64,000 nucleotides of DNA from Gordonia sp. OPL2. Lineage in GTDB: Bacteria; Actinomycetota; Actinomycetes; Mycobacteriales; Mycobacteriaceae. Made by a program: the position numbers and the translations under genes. Positions 16,377 through 26,104 of the stretch are shown here, piece after piece; position 1 is the stretch's first letter; the number at the start of each line of letters is the position of its first letter. The notes beneath the pieces were generated by a model, which made no database searches, was not told the origin of the DNA, and saw nothing but the letters and a program-made list of their open reading frames with translations. Where the stretch lies: NCBI RefSeq assembly GCF_003797825.1, contig NZ_RKME01000019.1:1-64000 (forward strand), in the 5' to 3' direction.

Positions 16377-19115
16377 ATGAGGCCGGTTGAGGAGCGCGCC
16401 GAGAACGACGCCCTCCCCGACCGCGCCCATCGTCGGGTGGGTGTCGAGGAGGAGTTCCACCTCGTCGACCTGCGGACGTCACGACTGACCACCCGGGCGC
16501 CGGAACTCCTCGAACTCCTGCCCGCCGACGGCCCGTTCGTCGAAGAGTTGCAGCGCTGCGTCATCGAGTCCAACAGCGGCGTCCACCAGCGCCTCTCGGA
16601 CCTCCGCGACAATCTGCGATCCCAGCGTTCGGTCCTCGTCGAGACCGCACGATCACTCGGGATCGGGATCGTCGCGGCGGGTTCGGTACCGCTGTCGGTG
16701 CCGACCGAGATGCGGGTCACCGAGACGCCCCGCTATCGGCGCATGCTCGCCGATTACCAGTTGCTGGCCCGCGAGCAACTCATCTGCGGCACCCAGGTAC
16801 ACGTCGACGTCACCGATCGCGACGAGGCCGTGGCCGTCGCCGCCCGACTCGCGCCTCATGTCCCCGCCCTGCTCGCCCTGTCGGCGAGCTCACCGTTCTG
16901 GGCCGACGGCACCGACACCGGATATGCGAGCTCCCGCACCCTCATCTGGCAGCGGTGGCCCACCAGCGGCCCGTTCCCGGACCTGAGCACCGCCGCCGAC
17001 TACGACGCCGAGATCGCCCGCCTCATCGGCAGCGGCGTCATCTCCGATCCCGGCATGCTCTATTTCGACGTCCGACCGTCGGCCCGGCTTCGCACTCTCG
17101 AGCTGCGCGTCTGCGACAGTTGCCCGTCGGTCGACACGATCACGGTCATCGCGGGTCTCTTCCGCGCCCTGGTGGTCCACGAGGCGCGCCGGGTCGACGA
17201 ACCCGCCTCGCCGACATCCCCGGCCCTGTACCGGGCAGCCCTCTGGCAGGCCGCCCGCGCCGGCCTCGAGGGCGACCTGATCGACGTCGAGCACGCGACG
17301 CCACGGCCGGCGTCGAGCGTCATCACCGCGCTCACCGAGATGGTCCGCCCCGAACTCGAGGCGAACGGGGACTGGGAGACGGTGTCCGAGCTCACCCGAC
17401 GGGCGTTGACGGCAGGTAGTTCGTCGTCACGCCAGCGCCGCACACTCCGACGTCGTGGCCGGCTGACCGCCGTCGTCGACAACCTGATCGCCGAAACCGC
17501 GGGCACCCTGCCGACGGTGACCGTTCCGGACGACCCGGAAGGCCGTATGCTGCACGGCTATCACCGGGTCGAGCTCGCCGACGACGTACCCGTTGTCGAC
17601 ACCCCCGATCGGCTGTCCTACGACGAGGCCGTCGCCGACGACGTGACCGCACGACCGGGATATTCGGAAATCCTCAGTGCTGCAGCAGCTCTGGGCGCTG
17701 CGGAGCTGCGCAAGCGGCAGTATCAGATCGAGCGCGAGCAGAGCATCGACGGCGTGACGTTCCGGGTCACCGGCCAATCCCGCGCGCAACTGTTCCCGCT
17801 CGACATCGTTCCCCGCTACATCGGCGCCGACGACTGGCTCCGGGTGGCCGCCGGCCTGCGCCAGCGTGCGCTCGCACTGAATGCCTTCCTCGTCGACGTC
17901 TACGGCGATCAGGAAGCCGTGCACGACGGCATCATCCCGATCGAGGCCCTCGACCGCGCGCCCGGATTCCGGCAGACCGGACGCGTCCCGGCCTGGCAAC
18001 GCGTCCGCACCCACATCTGCGGGACCGATCTCGTGTCCGCCGCGCCGGGACGGTTCATGGTCCTCGAGGACAATCTGCGGGTGCCGTCGGGCATCGCCTA
18101 CGCGATGTCGAACCGAGAACTGCTCTCCCAGTTCGTCCCCGAGATCCCCATGCCACCGGATACGCTGCCGCTCACCGATGTGCCCCGCATGCTCGGCGAG
18201 ACGATCGCCGCGGCCCGTCCGCCCGATTCCCACCCCGACGGCGTCGACATCATGCTCAGCTCCGGATGGCAGGACTCCGCCTGGTTCGAACACACACTGC
18301 TCGCCCGCGGCGCCGGACTGGCGGTGGCGACACCGGAGAACATCTCGATCACCGCCGGCGACGGCCCGGACGGCGGACGCGTCTTCTTCCACCACGGCAC
18401 CGCACGCGTCCCGATCAACACGGCGTACGTGCGGATGGACGAGGACATGTTGCTGTCGTCCAAGGGGTTCGACCATTCCCCGCTGCGGGCGGGCATCCTC
18501 GACGCGCTCGGGCGCGGCCGATTCGCCATCGCGAACGCGCTGGGCAACGGCGTCGGCGACGACAAGGCCATCTACTACTACGTGCCGAACATGATCCGGT
18601 ACTACCTCGGAGAGGAGCCGCTGCTCGATCAGGTGCCGACCTGGCTGTGCGCCGAACGTCATCAGCGCGATCACGTCCTGGCCAACCTGGAGCACCTCGT
18701 CGTCAAACCCATCGACGGACTGGGTGGTTCGGACATCACGATCGGTCCCGAGTGTGATGAGGAGGAACTCGCCCGCCGGCGGGTGGACCTCCTGACACAC
18801 CCAGAGCGCTACATCGCTCAGGAGGTGGTCGCGCTGTCGACCCACCCGACCTTCGACGGCAACGGCTTCTATGCGCACCATGTCGACCTGCGGGCCTTCG
18901 TCCATCTGAGAGACTCGCGCGAGAGGGTGACCGCCCACGTCGCGCCGGCGGCGCTCACGCGGGTCGCGCCGGCGGGCAGTCTGATCGTGAACTCGTCGCG
19001 TGGCGGCGGGGGCAAGGACACCTGGATTCAGGGAGTCGCCGAGGAGTCCGGCGGGCCGGGAGCGGTACCCGCAGGACCGGGAGAGGACGAGGGACATGTG
19101 CGGAATCTGTGGTGA
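16377..19115 (+). CDS. Carboxylate-amine ligase (GCS2) fused to circularly permuted type 2 ATP-grasp domain
   Basis: A protein of 912 residues. Residues about 18-370 are a YbdK/glutamate-cysteine-ligase-2 domain: RVGVEEEFHLVDLRTSRL with catalytic Glu residues, then QVHVDVTDRDEAVAVA. Residues about 430-905 are a circularly permuted ATP-grasp ligase (DUF404/DUF407 type), with FMVLEDNLRVPSGIAY, NALGNGVGDDKAIYYYVPNM and LVVKPIDGLGGSDI. Two amide-bond-forming ATPases in one chain point to synthesis of a small peptide-like molecule in the cytoplasm. The 3' end overlaps the amidotransferase gene by 20 bases. The substrates are unknown. The first domain could start from glutamate, but that is inference from family. 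Confidence 0.85.
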   Translation: MRPVEERAENDALPDRAHRRVGVEEEFHLVDLRTSRLTTRAPELLELLPADGPFVEELQRCVIESNSGVHQRLSDLRDNLRSQRSVLVETARSLGIGIVAAGSVPLSVPTEMRVTETPRYRRMLADYQLLAREQLICGTQVHVDVTDRDEAVAVAARLAPHVPALLALSASSPFWADGTDTGYASSRTLIWQRWPTSGPFPDLSTAADYDAEIARLIGSGVISDPGMLYFDVRPSARLRTLELRVCDSCPSVDTITVIAGLFRALVVHEARRVDEPASPTSPALYRAALWQAARAGLEGDLIDVEHATPRPASSVITALTEMVRPELEANGDWETVSELTRRALTAGSSSSRQRRTLRRRGRLTAVVDNLIAETAGTLPTVTVPDDPEGRMLHGYHRVELADDVPVVDTPDRLSYDEAVADDVTARPGYSEILSAAAALGAAELRKRQYQIEREQSIDGVTFRVTGQSRAQLFPLDIVPRYIGADDWLRVAAGLRQRALALNAFLVDVYGDQEAVHDGIIPIEALDRAPGFRQTGRVPAWQRVRTHICGTDLVSAAPGRFMVLEDNLRVPSGIAYAMSNRELLSQFVPEIPMPPDTLPLTDVPRMLGETIAAARPPDSHPDGVDIMLSSGWQDSAWFEHTLLARGAGLAVATPENISITAGDGPDGGRVFFHHGTARVPINTAYVRMDEDMLLSSKGFDHSPLRAGILDALGRGRFAIANALGNGVGDDKAIYYYVPNMIRYYLGEEPLLDQVPTWLCAERHQRDHVLANLEHLVVKPIDGLGGSDITIGPECDEEELARRRVDLLTHPERYIAQEVVALSTHPTFDGNGFYAHHVDLRAFVHLRDSRERVTAHVAPAALTRVAPAGSLIVNSSRGGGGKDTWIQGVAEESGGPGAVPAGPGEDEGHVRNLW

Positions 19116-20895
19116 GATCCGCTTCGACGCAACACCGCCGGATGTTGCCGCGGTCGACAGGATGACGTGTGCGATGACCCGGCGCGGACCGGACGGGTCC
19201 GGGGTGTTCGCCAAGGGATCGGTGGCGCTCGGTCATCGTCGACTCAAGATCATCGACCTGTCCGAACGCGGTGGCCAGCCGATGGTGGATCCCGAACTCG
19301 GTCTGGCACTGGTGTTCAACGGATGCATCTACAATCACCGTGAACTGCGCGCCGAACTCGAGGGCAAGGGATACCGCTTCTTCTCCCACGCCGACAGTGA
19401 GGTCATCCTCAAGGCCTTCCACGCCTGGGGCCCCGATTGCGTCGATCATCTGATCGGGATGTTCGCGTTCGCCGTGACCGACACCGACTCCGGAACGCTC
19501 ACCCTGGCCCGTGACCGCCTCGGCATCAAGCCGCTCTATCTGTCGGAGACCCCCGGCCGTCTGCGGTTCGCGTCGTCGCTGCAAGCGTTGCTCGGCGCAG
19601 GCGACGTCGACACGAGCCTCGACCGGGTCGCACTTCATCACTATTTCAGCTTCCACGCGGTCGTCCCCGCCCCGCACACCATCTACAACGGCATCCGCAA
19701 GCTGCCCCCGGCCACCGTCCGGACCATCACCCGGGATGGGAGGAGCACCGAGAGACGGTACTGGACAACGGACTTCGCCCCACACCCCGACCGGTCCGAC
19801 TGGGACGAACGCCGGTGGCAGCACGAACTCCTCGACTCGCTGCGCACCTCCGTCCGCCGTCGGATGGTGGCCGACGTCCCCGTCGGCGTCCTGCTGTCCG
19901 GCGGAGTGGACTCGTCGCTCGTGGTCGCGTTACTGGCCGAACAGGGGCAGCGCGACCTCGCCACCTTCAGCATCGGATTCGATTCCGCCGGAGGGGAATC
20001 CGGGGACGAGTACGCGTACTCCGACCTGATCGCGGACACCTTCGGGACCGACCACCACAAGATCCACATCGGCACCGACCGCCTGCTGCCCGCCGTGCCG
20101 GACGCCATCGCGGCGATGGGCGAGCCCATGGTCAGCCACGACTGCGTCGCCTTCTACCTGTTGTCGCAGGAGGTCAGCAAGTCCATCAAGGTGGTCCAGT
20201 CCGGGCAGGGCGCCGACGAGATCCTCGGCGGATACGACTGGTATCCGCCATTGCAGCACACACCCCGCGCGGACACGACGGCGGCGTATTCCGCGGTGTT
20301 CTTCGACCGTGATCACGCCGCGATCACAGCGTTGCTCGACGAGCGATACCACGTCGACGGCGACTACGACCCCAGTTGGGAGTTCGTCCACGCCCACCAG
20401 TCGGCACCGGGCGCCCGGACCGCCGTCGACGCGGCCCTGCGCCTGGACACCACGATCATGCTCGTCGACGACCCGGTCAAACGCGTCGACACGATGACGA
20501 TGGCGTGGGGACTCGAGGCGCGGGTGCCGTTCCTCGACCATGAGTTCGTCGAACTCGCCGCGACGTGTCCACCGGATCTCAAGCTCGCCGGTGGCGGCAA
20601 GGGCGTCCTGAAGGAGGCCGGCCGGGCGTTGTTGCCGTCGGCGGTCATCGACCGCACCAAGGGGTACTTCCCGGTGCCCGGCATCCGCCATCTCGAGGGC
20701 GGGGTGCTCGACATGGTCACCGACGCACTGCGTTCGAGATCCGCCGTCGATCGCGGACTCTATCGGCCCGAGGCGCTCGACCGACTGTTCGCCGATCCCA
20801 ACGGCATCCGCACCACGCTCGGCGCCAACGAACTCTGGCAGCTCGCCCTGCTGGAGATGTGGCTGCAGAGCATGGAGGCGATCACCACACCATGA
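19096..20895 (+). CDS. Asparagine-synthase-family glutamine amidotransferase (N-acetylglutaminylglutamine amidotransferase-like)
   Basis: A protein of 599 residues starting MCGICGEI, which places the nucleophilic Cys at position 2. Start 19096 was chosen for this reason, although the frame is open further upstream. The N-terminal Ntn glutaminase has RRGPDGSG and VFNGCIYNH. The synthetase domain has the PP-loop VLLSGGVDSSLVV and QSGQGADEILGGY. It should hydrolyse glutamine and use the ammonia to amidate an adenylated carboxylate. It resembles the AsnO-type enzymes that amidate N-acetylglutaminylglutamine more than true asparagine synthetase, because it sits between a peptide ligase and a peptidase gene. 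Its stop overlaps the next start (ATGA). Confidence 0.85.
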   Translation: MCGICGEIRFDATPPDVAAVDRMTCAMTRRGPDGSGVFAKGSVALGHRRLKIIDLSERGGQPMVDPELGLALVFNGCIYNHRELRAELEGKGYRFFSHADSEVILKAFHAWGPDCVDHLIGMFAFAVTDTDSGTLTLARDRLGIKPLYLSETPGRLRFASSLQALLGAGDVDTSLDRVALHHYFSFHAVVPAPHTIYNGIRKLPPATVRTITRDGRSTERRYWTTDFAPHPDRSDWDERRWQHELLDSLRTSVRRRMVADVPVGVLLSGGVDSSLVVALLAEQGQRDLATFSIGFDSAGGESGDEYAYSDLIADTFGTDHHKIHIGTDRLLPAVPDAIAAMGEPMVSHDCVAFYLLSQEVSKSIKVVQSGQGADEILGGYDWYPPLQHTPRADTTAAYSAVFFDRDHAAITALLDERYHVDGDYDPSWEFVHAHQSAPGARTAVDAALRLDTTIMLVDDPVKRVDTMTMAWGLEARVPFLDHEFVELAATCPPDLKLAGGGKGVLKEAGRALLPSAVIDRTKGYFPVPGIRHLEGGVLDMVTDALRSRSAVDRGLYRPEALDRLFADPNGIRTTLGANELWQLALLEMWLQSMEAITTP

Positions 20896-22841
20896 ACGTC
20901 GTCCGCAGCACCCCGGATGCCGGGACCGGCCCATCGTCCACCTCCACCGCCACGGTCCGTTTCGACGAGACCGGGTGGCACACCTACGGTGCGTCGGTAT
21001 CGCCCGACGGCTCGGCGTTCGCCTACATCATCGACGACGGAACCGGTTATCCCCGTGCCGCCCAACGGTCTCTGTCGGTGGACGGGGTCGGCGAACTCCG
21101 GTGGGTGCGGCTGCGCGCAACCGGGCCGGTGCGCAAGGTGATCCATTCCACCGACAGCCGATGGCTGGCCGTCGAGATCGCCCCCAGCGGCGGCGAACAC
21201 CACCAGGTGTGGGTGGTCACCACCGACGCCGACGACGACACCGCGCATCGGATCGGCGCCACCCGCCCCGACGGACGGTCGTTCGGCACCGTCTCGCTCG
21301 TCGGCTGGGACACCGACTGGGTCCTCATCACCGCGACCGAACCGGACGGGACCGCACACTCACTGCGCGTGCACCCGGGGACGGCGACCACCATGACCCT
21401 CGACGTCCGCGTCGGTGGTGCCCTCGTGGACTCCTGGAAGGGGGCCACCTTGGTCCGCGTGGGTCCGCGCGGTTATCGCGACATGCTGCTGTTGCGTCGG
21501 CGCCTCGACTCGCCGTCGGACGAGGTCACCATGACCCCGCTCCTGCCCAACGATCCCGGTGCCGTGACCGACCACGGCTACATCCTGGATCAGGGTTTCG
21601 ACCACTCATCGGTCGTCTTCGTCGGACCGCCCCAGGATGCCGCGCGCGACCTCGACAGTGTGCAGGCACTGGTCATCAGCGACTTCGATGCAAAGTTTCC
21701 CCGCCTGCTCGGCGTCGAGGTCAGCCGATACGGAGTACGGTTCCGGGTGCTCGCCCAGCGTCCGGACGCCGGCGTCGACGAGTTCGCCGTCAGCAACGAC
21801 CAGTCGACGGTCGCGATGCTGTGGAATATCGGCGGTCGCAGCGAATTACAGATCCTGACCCTGCCCGATCAGACCCTGCACGACCCGATCCCGCTGCCCG
21901 GTGATGTCGCGTCGGAACTGTCGATCAGCGCGGCCGGCGCCCTCGCCACCGTGACCGTGTCGAGCCCGCAGCACTCACCCCTCGTCCATCTCGTCACACC
22001 TGGCACCGGCGAGGTCACGGCGGTCCGCGACGACGTCGTCACCGGCGAGGGACCGTCGAGCACGCTGGCACCTGAACTCCTCGAGTTCTCGGCCCGCGAC
22101 GGCATGCCGCTGTCCGGCTGGCTCTTTCGCTCGCGAACCCGCGGCGGCCCCACGCTGATCTACTTCCACGGCGGCCCGGAGGCCCAGACCCGCCCGGACT
22201 ACAACTTCCTGTTCGGGCCGCTCGTGGACGCCGGCATCACCGTCTTCGCACCCAACGTGCGCGGGTCGTCGGGCTACGGGCGCCTGTTCTCCCACGCCGA
22301 CGACCGCTACGGGCGCTACGCCGGGATCGACGACGCCGCCGACTGCGCGGAGGTCCTCGTCGCACGTGGGATCGCCGAACCGGGCGCGATCTACTGCTCG
22401 GGTCGCTCCTATGGCGGCTATCTGACCTTGGCCTGCTTGACCTTTCACGCCGACCTCTTCGCCGCGGGGATCGCGATCTGCGGCATGAGCGATCTCGAGT
22501 CGTTCTTCCGCAACACCGAACCGTGGATCGCCGTCGCCGCCTACACCAAGTACGGCCATCCCGAGTCCGACCGGGAACTGTTGGCCGACCTCTCCCCGAT
22601 TCACCGGATCGCGGATCTGCGCGCGCCGCTGCTGGTGATCCACGGAGCCCACGACACCAATGTGCCGGTGAGCGAATCACAGCAGATGGTCGACGAACTC
22701 CGGGCGCGCGGCGCCACCGCGGAGCTGCTGCTCTTCGGCGACGAGGGCCACGAGATCGTCAAGCGTGACAATCAGCAGCGCCTCACCGCAGCGGTCGCCG
22801 GCTGGATCCTCGACCACCCGTCCCGGGGGGCAGCCGTATGA
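20892..22841 (+). CDS. S9-family (prolyl oligopeptidase-type) serine peptidase
   Basis: A protein of 649 residues with no signal peptide, so cytoplasmic. The N-terminal part up to about residue 395 looks like a beta-propeller. The C-terminal alpha/beta hydrolase domain has the oxyanion region LIYFHGGPE, the nucleophile elbow CSGRSYGGYL (Ser), HGAHDTNVPV (Asp) and GDEGHEI (His). Such enzymes remove residues from short peptides. ATGA overlaps join it to the amidotransferase upstream and the GntR gene downstream. It may recycle or mature the peptide made by the two upstream enzymes. Confidence 0.88.
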   Translation: MNVVRSTPDAGTGPSSTSTATVRFDETGWHTYGASVSPDGSAFAYIIDDGTGYPRAAQRSLSVDGVGELRWVRLRATGPVRKVIHSTDSRWLAVEIAPSGGEHHQVWVVTTDADDDTAHRIGATRPDGRSFGTVSLVGWDTDWVLITATEPDGTAHSLRVHPGTATTMTLDVRVGGALVDSWKGATLVRVGPRGYRDMLLLRRRLDSPSDEVTMTPLLPNDPGAVTDHGYILDQGFDHSSVVFVGPPQDAARDLDSVQALVISDFDAKFPRLLGVEVSRYGVRFRVLAQRPDAGVDEFAVSNDQSTVAMLWNIGGRSELQILTLPDQTLHDPIPLPGDVASELSISAAGALATVTVSSPQHSPLVHLVTPGTGEVTAVRDDVVTGEGPSSTLAPELLEFSARDGMPLSGWLFRSRTRGGPTLIYFHGGPEAQTRPDYNFLFGPLVDAGITVFAPNVRGSSGYGRLFSHADDRYGRYAGIDDAADCAEVLVARGIAEPGAIYCSGRSYGGYLTLACLTFHADLFAAGIAICGMSDLESFFRNTEPWIAVAAYTKYGHPESDRELLADLSPIHRIADLRAPLLVIHGAHDTNVPVSESQQMVDELRARGATAELLLFGDEGHEIVKRDNQQRLTAAVAGWILDHPSRGAAV

Positions 22842-23542
22842 ACCCGCGGATGACCGAGCGGCTCATCGCGCAACTCGTCGAGACCCGCTCCGACAGCGCC
22901 CGCGCCAACGTCCTCGAGGAGTTGCGTCGTCTGATCCTCTCCGGCGGAGCGCCTCCCGGCGCACAGATCCCGCCTGGAGAGGTGGCCGACGCCTTCCAGG
23001 TGAGCCCGATCCCGGTGCGTGAGGCCCTCAAGACCCTGGTGGGCGAGGGCCTCGTCGTCCATCAACGCAACGCCGGTTACCGGGTGAGCCAGATGTCGGT
23101 CGACGAGCTGCGCGAGATCTACTTCGTCCGTGGCGTTCTGGAGCAGGCCGCGCTCGCCCGGGCCGTCGAACAGATCGACGACGCCGGTCTCGATCGGGCC
23201 CGAGGACGCCACGACGAGCTGGTCACCGCTGCGAAGTACAACGACAGCAAGGCCTTTCACGACATCTCCCGTGAGTTCCACCGCGAGCTCACCGCGCCCT
23301 GCGCCATGCCGCGGCTGCTCAACATGTTCGAGAACACGTGGAATCTCACCGAGCCGTTCCAGGTGATGCGGTCGGTCGGATCCCAGACGCAGGAGGCCCT
23401 CAACGCCGATCACGCCGCCCTGCTCGATGCCTTTGCCGCCCGTGACACCGCGGCCGTGCTCGACGTCGGGCAGGTCCATCATCAGCGGCTCGAGAGCGCC
23501 ATCATCGAGACCGCCGCCGACCTCGTCGTACGGCACGACTGA
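22838..23542 (+). CDS. GntR-family regulator, FCD (FadR-like) subfamily
   Basis: A protein of 234 residues. Residues about 25-90 form the winged helix (ARANVLEELRRLILSGGAPPG, then EVADAFQVSPIPVREALKTL). The all-helical FCD ligand domain follows, with Asp/His metal-ligand positions in YNDSKAFHDISREFHREL and DVGQVHHQRLE. It is the last gene of the ligase operon by ATGA overlap and lies directly upstream of the NCS1 permease. Either or both may be its targets. The effector would be a small carboxylic acid by family precedent. Confidence 0.88.
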   Translation: MNPRMTERLIAQLVETRSDSARANVLEELRRLILSGGAPPGAQIPPGEVADAFQVSPIPVREALKTLVGEGLVVHQRNAGYRVSQMSVDELREIYFVRGVLEQAALARAVEQIDDAGLDRARGRHDELVTAAKYNDSKAFHDISREFHRELTAPCAMPRLLNMFENTWNLTEPFQVMRSVGSQTQEALNADHAALLDAFAARDTAAVLDVGQVHHQRLESAIIETAADLVVRHD

Positions 23543-23654
23543 TCCGCCTGCCCCCGATGGGCAGGGTCCCTGTCCGTTCGCTCGCCGGTTCTCTCTCGTC
23601 CCGGCGGCGGGCGAATTCGGACATCGGCGGAATATATCTGTCTGTTCATCCGCG

Positions 23655-23674
23655 GGTAACAAACCGTTCTTACC
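23655..23674. promoter_or_regulatory. Possible GntR operator upstream of the permease gene
   Basis: Short inverted arms GGTAA (23655-23659) and TTACC (23670-23674) flank AACGG/CCGTT-like sequence, about 55 bases before the permease start. An AT-rich stretch (GGAATATATC) lies just upstream. The adjacent GntR gene makes this a reasonable but unproven operator. Confidence 0.3.
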
Positions 23675-23727
23675 TTTTTCTCATCAGCGCACCCCGACCG
23701 TCGGCGCGCAAGACCGGGAGAACACAC

Positions 23728-25296
23728 ATGTCAGCACCATCTGCCGACGCCACGACCACGCATGAGAGCGCGGCGGGCGAGAGCGTCATCAAGCTCGGCT
23801 ATCACCAGAACCTGACCAACTCCGATCTCGCGCCACTCAAAGAACAGAAGTGGACCTGGTACAACATCTTCGCGTTCTGGATGTCGGATGTGCACAGCGT
23901 CGGCGGCTATGTGTTCGCCGGTAGCCTGTTCGCCCTCGGCATCGCCGCCTGGCAGGTGCTCGTCGCCCTACTCGTCGGCATCATCGCCGTCAACCTGCTC
24001 TGCAATCTCGTCGCCAAGCCGTCGCAGCTCGCCGGCGTGCCCTATCCGGTCACCACCCGGGTGGCGTTCGGCGTCAAGGGCGCGAACATCCCGGCCATCA
24101 TCCGCGGCCTGATCGCCGTTGTCTGGTACGGCATCCAGACCTACTTGGCGTCAGTCGCTTTCGGCCTGCTGGCCCTCAAGTTCTGGCCGGGTCTCGAGCC
24201 GTGGGGTGACGTCGAGCAGCACGGTTTCCTCGGCCTCAGTGTCCTCGGATGGGCCGGCTTCATCCTCATGTGGGTGCTGCAGGCTTTCGTGTTCTGGAAC
24301 GGCATGGACACCATTCGCAAGTTCATCGACTTCTGCGGTCCCGCAGTCTATGTGGTCATGGTCGCGCTCGCCGCCTACCTGATCATCAAGGCCGGGTGGA
24401 GCAATGTCAGCTTCGATCTGTCCACCGGACCCGGACTGTCGGGATGGTCGTCGATCACACAGATGATCAGCGCGTTCGCCCTCGTCGTCTCCTACTTCTC
24501 CGGCCCGATGCTGAACTTCGGCGACTTCTCCCGCTACGGAAAGACCTTCGCGGAGGTGAAGAAGGGCAACTTCTGGGGTCTGCCGGTCAACTTCCTGTTC
24601 TTCTCGATCCTGGTGGTGTGCACGGTGTCCGCCGGTGCGACCGTGATCGGCAAGGACGGGGACGGCAACATCATCACCGACCCGGTGCACATCGTCGACA
24701 AGATCGACAACACGACCGCGGCCGTGCTCGGTGTGCTCACCTTCGCCATCGCCACGATCGGCATCAACATCGTCGCCAACTTCGTCTCGCCCGCATTCGA
24801 CTTCTCGAATGTCGCGCCCACCAAGATCTCGTGGCGGACCGGCGGGATGATCGCTGCCGTCGGCTCGGTGCTGATCACCCCGTGGAACCTCTTTAACAAC
24901 CCCACGGCGATCCACTACACGATGGACACCCTCGGTGCGGTGATCGGTCCGTTGTTCGGCATCCTCATCGTCGACTTCTACATCATCAAGAAGCAGAGGA
25001 TCGAGGTCGACGATCTGTTCAGCATGGACCCGGGCAAGACGTACTCCTACCGCAACGGATGGAATCCGGTCGCGATCATCTCGGTGATCATCGCCTCGGT
25101 CCTCCCGATCAGCTTCGTGATCTGGGGTACCGCCTACCAGGCCAGTTTCACGTGGTTCATGGGCGCAGCCGCCGGCGCGATCGTCTACTGGATCGGGATG
25201 ACCTTCGCGCCCAAGAGCTTCATCTACGGCACCGGCGTGGAACCGGAGGTCCTCCCCACGGCGAAGGACGGCAAACTCGAGCCGTCCGCGCTCTGA
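23728..25296 (+). CDS. NCS1-family nucleobase/hydantoin/allantoin:cation symporter
   Basis: A protein of 522 residues with about 12 membrane segments. The N-terminal NSDLAPLKEQKWTWYNIFAFW and DVHSVGGYVFAG, and the later YFSGPMLNFGDFSRYGK, are typical of the NCS1 family that includes Mhp1 (hydantoin), PucI (allantoin) and purine permeases. The solute cannot be fixed from sequence. Its pairing with a hydantoin-type racemase favours allantoin or hydantoin. ATG 23728 follows GGGAG; the longer frame upstream has no homology. It lies 185 bases after the GntR gene and 14 bases before the racemase. Confidence 0.88.
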   Translation: MSAPSADATTTHESAAGESVIKLGYHQNLTNSDLAPLKEQKWTWYNIFAFWMSDVHSVGGYVFAGSLFALGIAAWQVLVALLVGIIAVNLLCNLVAKPSQLAGVPYPVTTRVAFGVKGANIPAIIRGLIAVVWYGIQTYLASVAFGLLALKFWPGLEPWGDVEQHGFLGLSVLGWAGFILMWVLQAFVFWNGMDTIRKFIDFCGPAVYVVMVALAAYLIIKAGWSNVSFDLSTGPGLSGWSSITQMISAFALVVSYFSGPMLNFGDFSRYGKTFAEVKKGNFWGLPVNFLFFSILVVCTVSAGATVIGKDGDGNIITDPVHIVDKIDNTTAAVLGVLTFAIATIGINIVANFVSPAFDFSNVAPTKISWRTGGMIAAVGSVLITPWNLFNNPTAIHYTMDTLGAVIGPLFGILIVDFYIIKKQRIEVDDLFSMDPGKTYSYRNGWNPVAIISVIIASVLPISFVIWGTAYQASFTWFMGAAAGAIVYWIGMTFAPKSFIYGTGVEPEVLPTAKDGKLEPSAL

Positions 25297-25310
25297 GTCC
25301 GCGGGCCACG

Positions 25311-26039
25311 ATGCGCATCTGCGTCATCAACCCCAACACCGCGACGGCGATGACCGACGTCATCGCCGTCGCGGCGTCCGCGGTCGCCCGCCCCGACGCC
25401 GAGATCATCACGGTCACCTCGTCGATGGGCCCGGCGTCGATCGAGAGTCACTACGACGAGGCGCTGGCGGTTCCCGGTGTGCTCCGTGCGATCGCCGATC
25501 ACCCCGACTGCGACGGCTATCTGATCGCCTGCTTCGGAGATCCCGGGATCGACGCCGCGCGGGAGATCGCCGCCGCACCCGTGCTCGGTATCGCCGAGGC
25601 CGCGATGCATCTCGCGGCACCGCTGGGGCGCGGTTTCTCGATCGTCACGACGCTGCACCGGACGATCGGTCGGGCCACCGATCTCGTCGCACATCACGGA
25701 TTCTCACGACACTGCCTGGGCGTCCACGCCTGCGACATCCCGGTCCTCGAGCTCGAGACCAACCCGGCCACCGCCGACATCCTGGAGAAGGCCTGCCGGG
25801 AGGCACTGCTGTCCGACGGTTCGGACGCCATCGTCCTGGGCTGTGCAGGCATGGCCGACCTCCCGCGGCGAATCAGCGACGCGATCGGGGCACCGGTGAT
25901 CGACGGTGTGGCCGCCGGCGTCGGCATGCTGACCGCCATGGCGGCGATGGGGCTGCGCACCGGCACCGCGTCCGGCGAGTTCGCTCCGCCTGTCCCGAAG
26001 CCGTACTCGGGCGCCCTGCGCGACTTCGGTCGGGACTGA
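25311..26039 (+). CDS. Asp/Glu/hydantoin racemase family protein (allantoin or hydantoin racemase-like)
   Basis: A protein of 242 residues. MRICVINPNTATAMTDVI is the standard start of the hydantoin/allantoin racemase branch. The two catalytic cysteines are in LIACFGDPG and VLGCAGMADLP, so both acid and base are present. It should epimerise 5-substituted hydantoins or allantoin in the cytoplasm. It forms a unit with the NCS1 permease 14 bases upstream. No hydantoinase or allantoinase gene is present in the window, so the rest of the pathway must lie elsewhere. Confidence 0.85.
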   Translation: MRICVINPNTATAMTDVIAVAASAVARPDAEIITVTSSMGPASIESHYDEALAVPGVLRAIADHPDCDGYLIACFGDPGIDAAREIAAAPVLGIAEAAMHLAAPLGRGFSIVTTLHRTIGRATDLVAHHGFSRHCLGVHACDIPVLELETNPATADILEKACREALLSDGSDAIVLGCAGMADLPRRISDAIGAPVIDGVAAGVGMLTAMAAMGLRTGTASGEFAPPVPKPYSGALRDFGRD

Positions 26040-26104
26040 GCACGTCGGCGCACCCTCCCGATCGCCGCCCTCGCCGCCCCCGACCTCACCTATCTCGATG
26101 ACCT

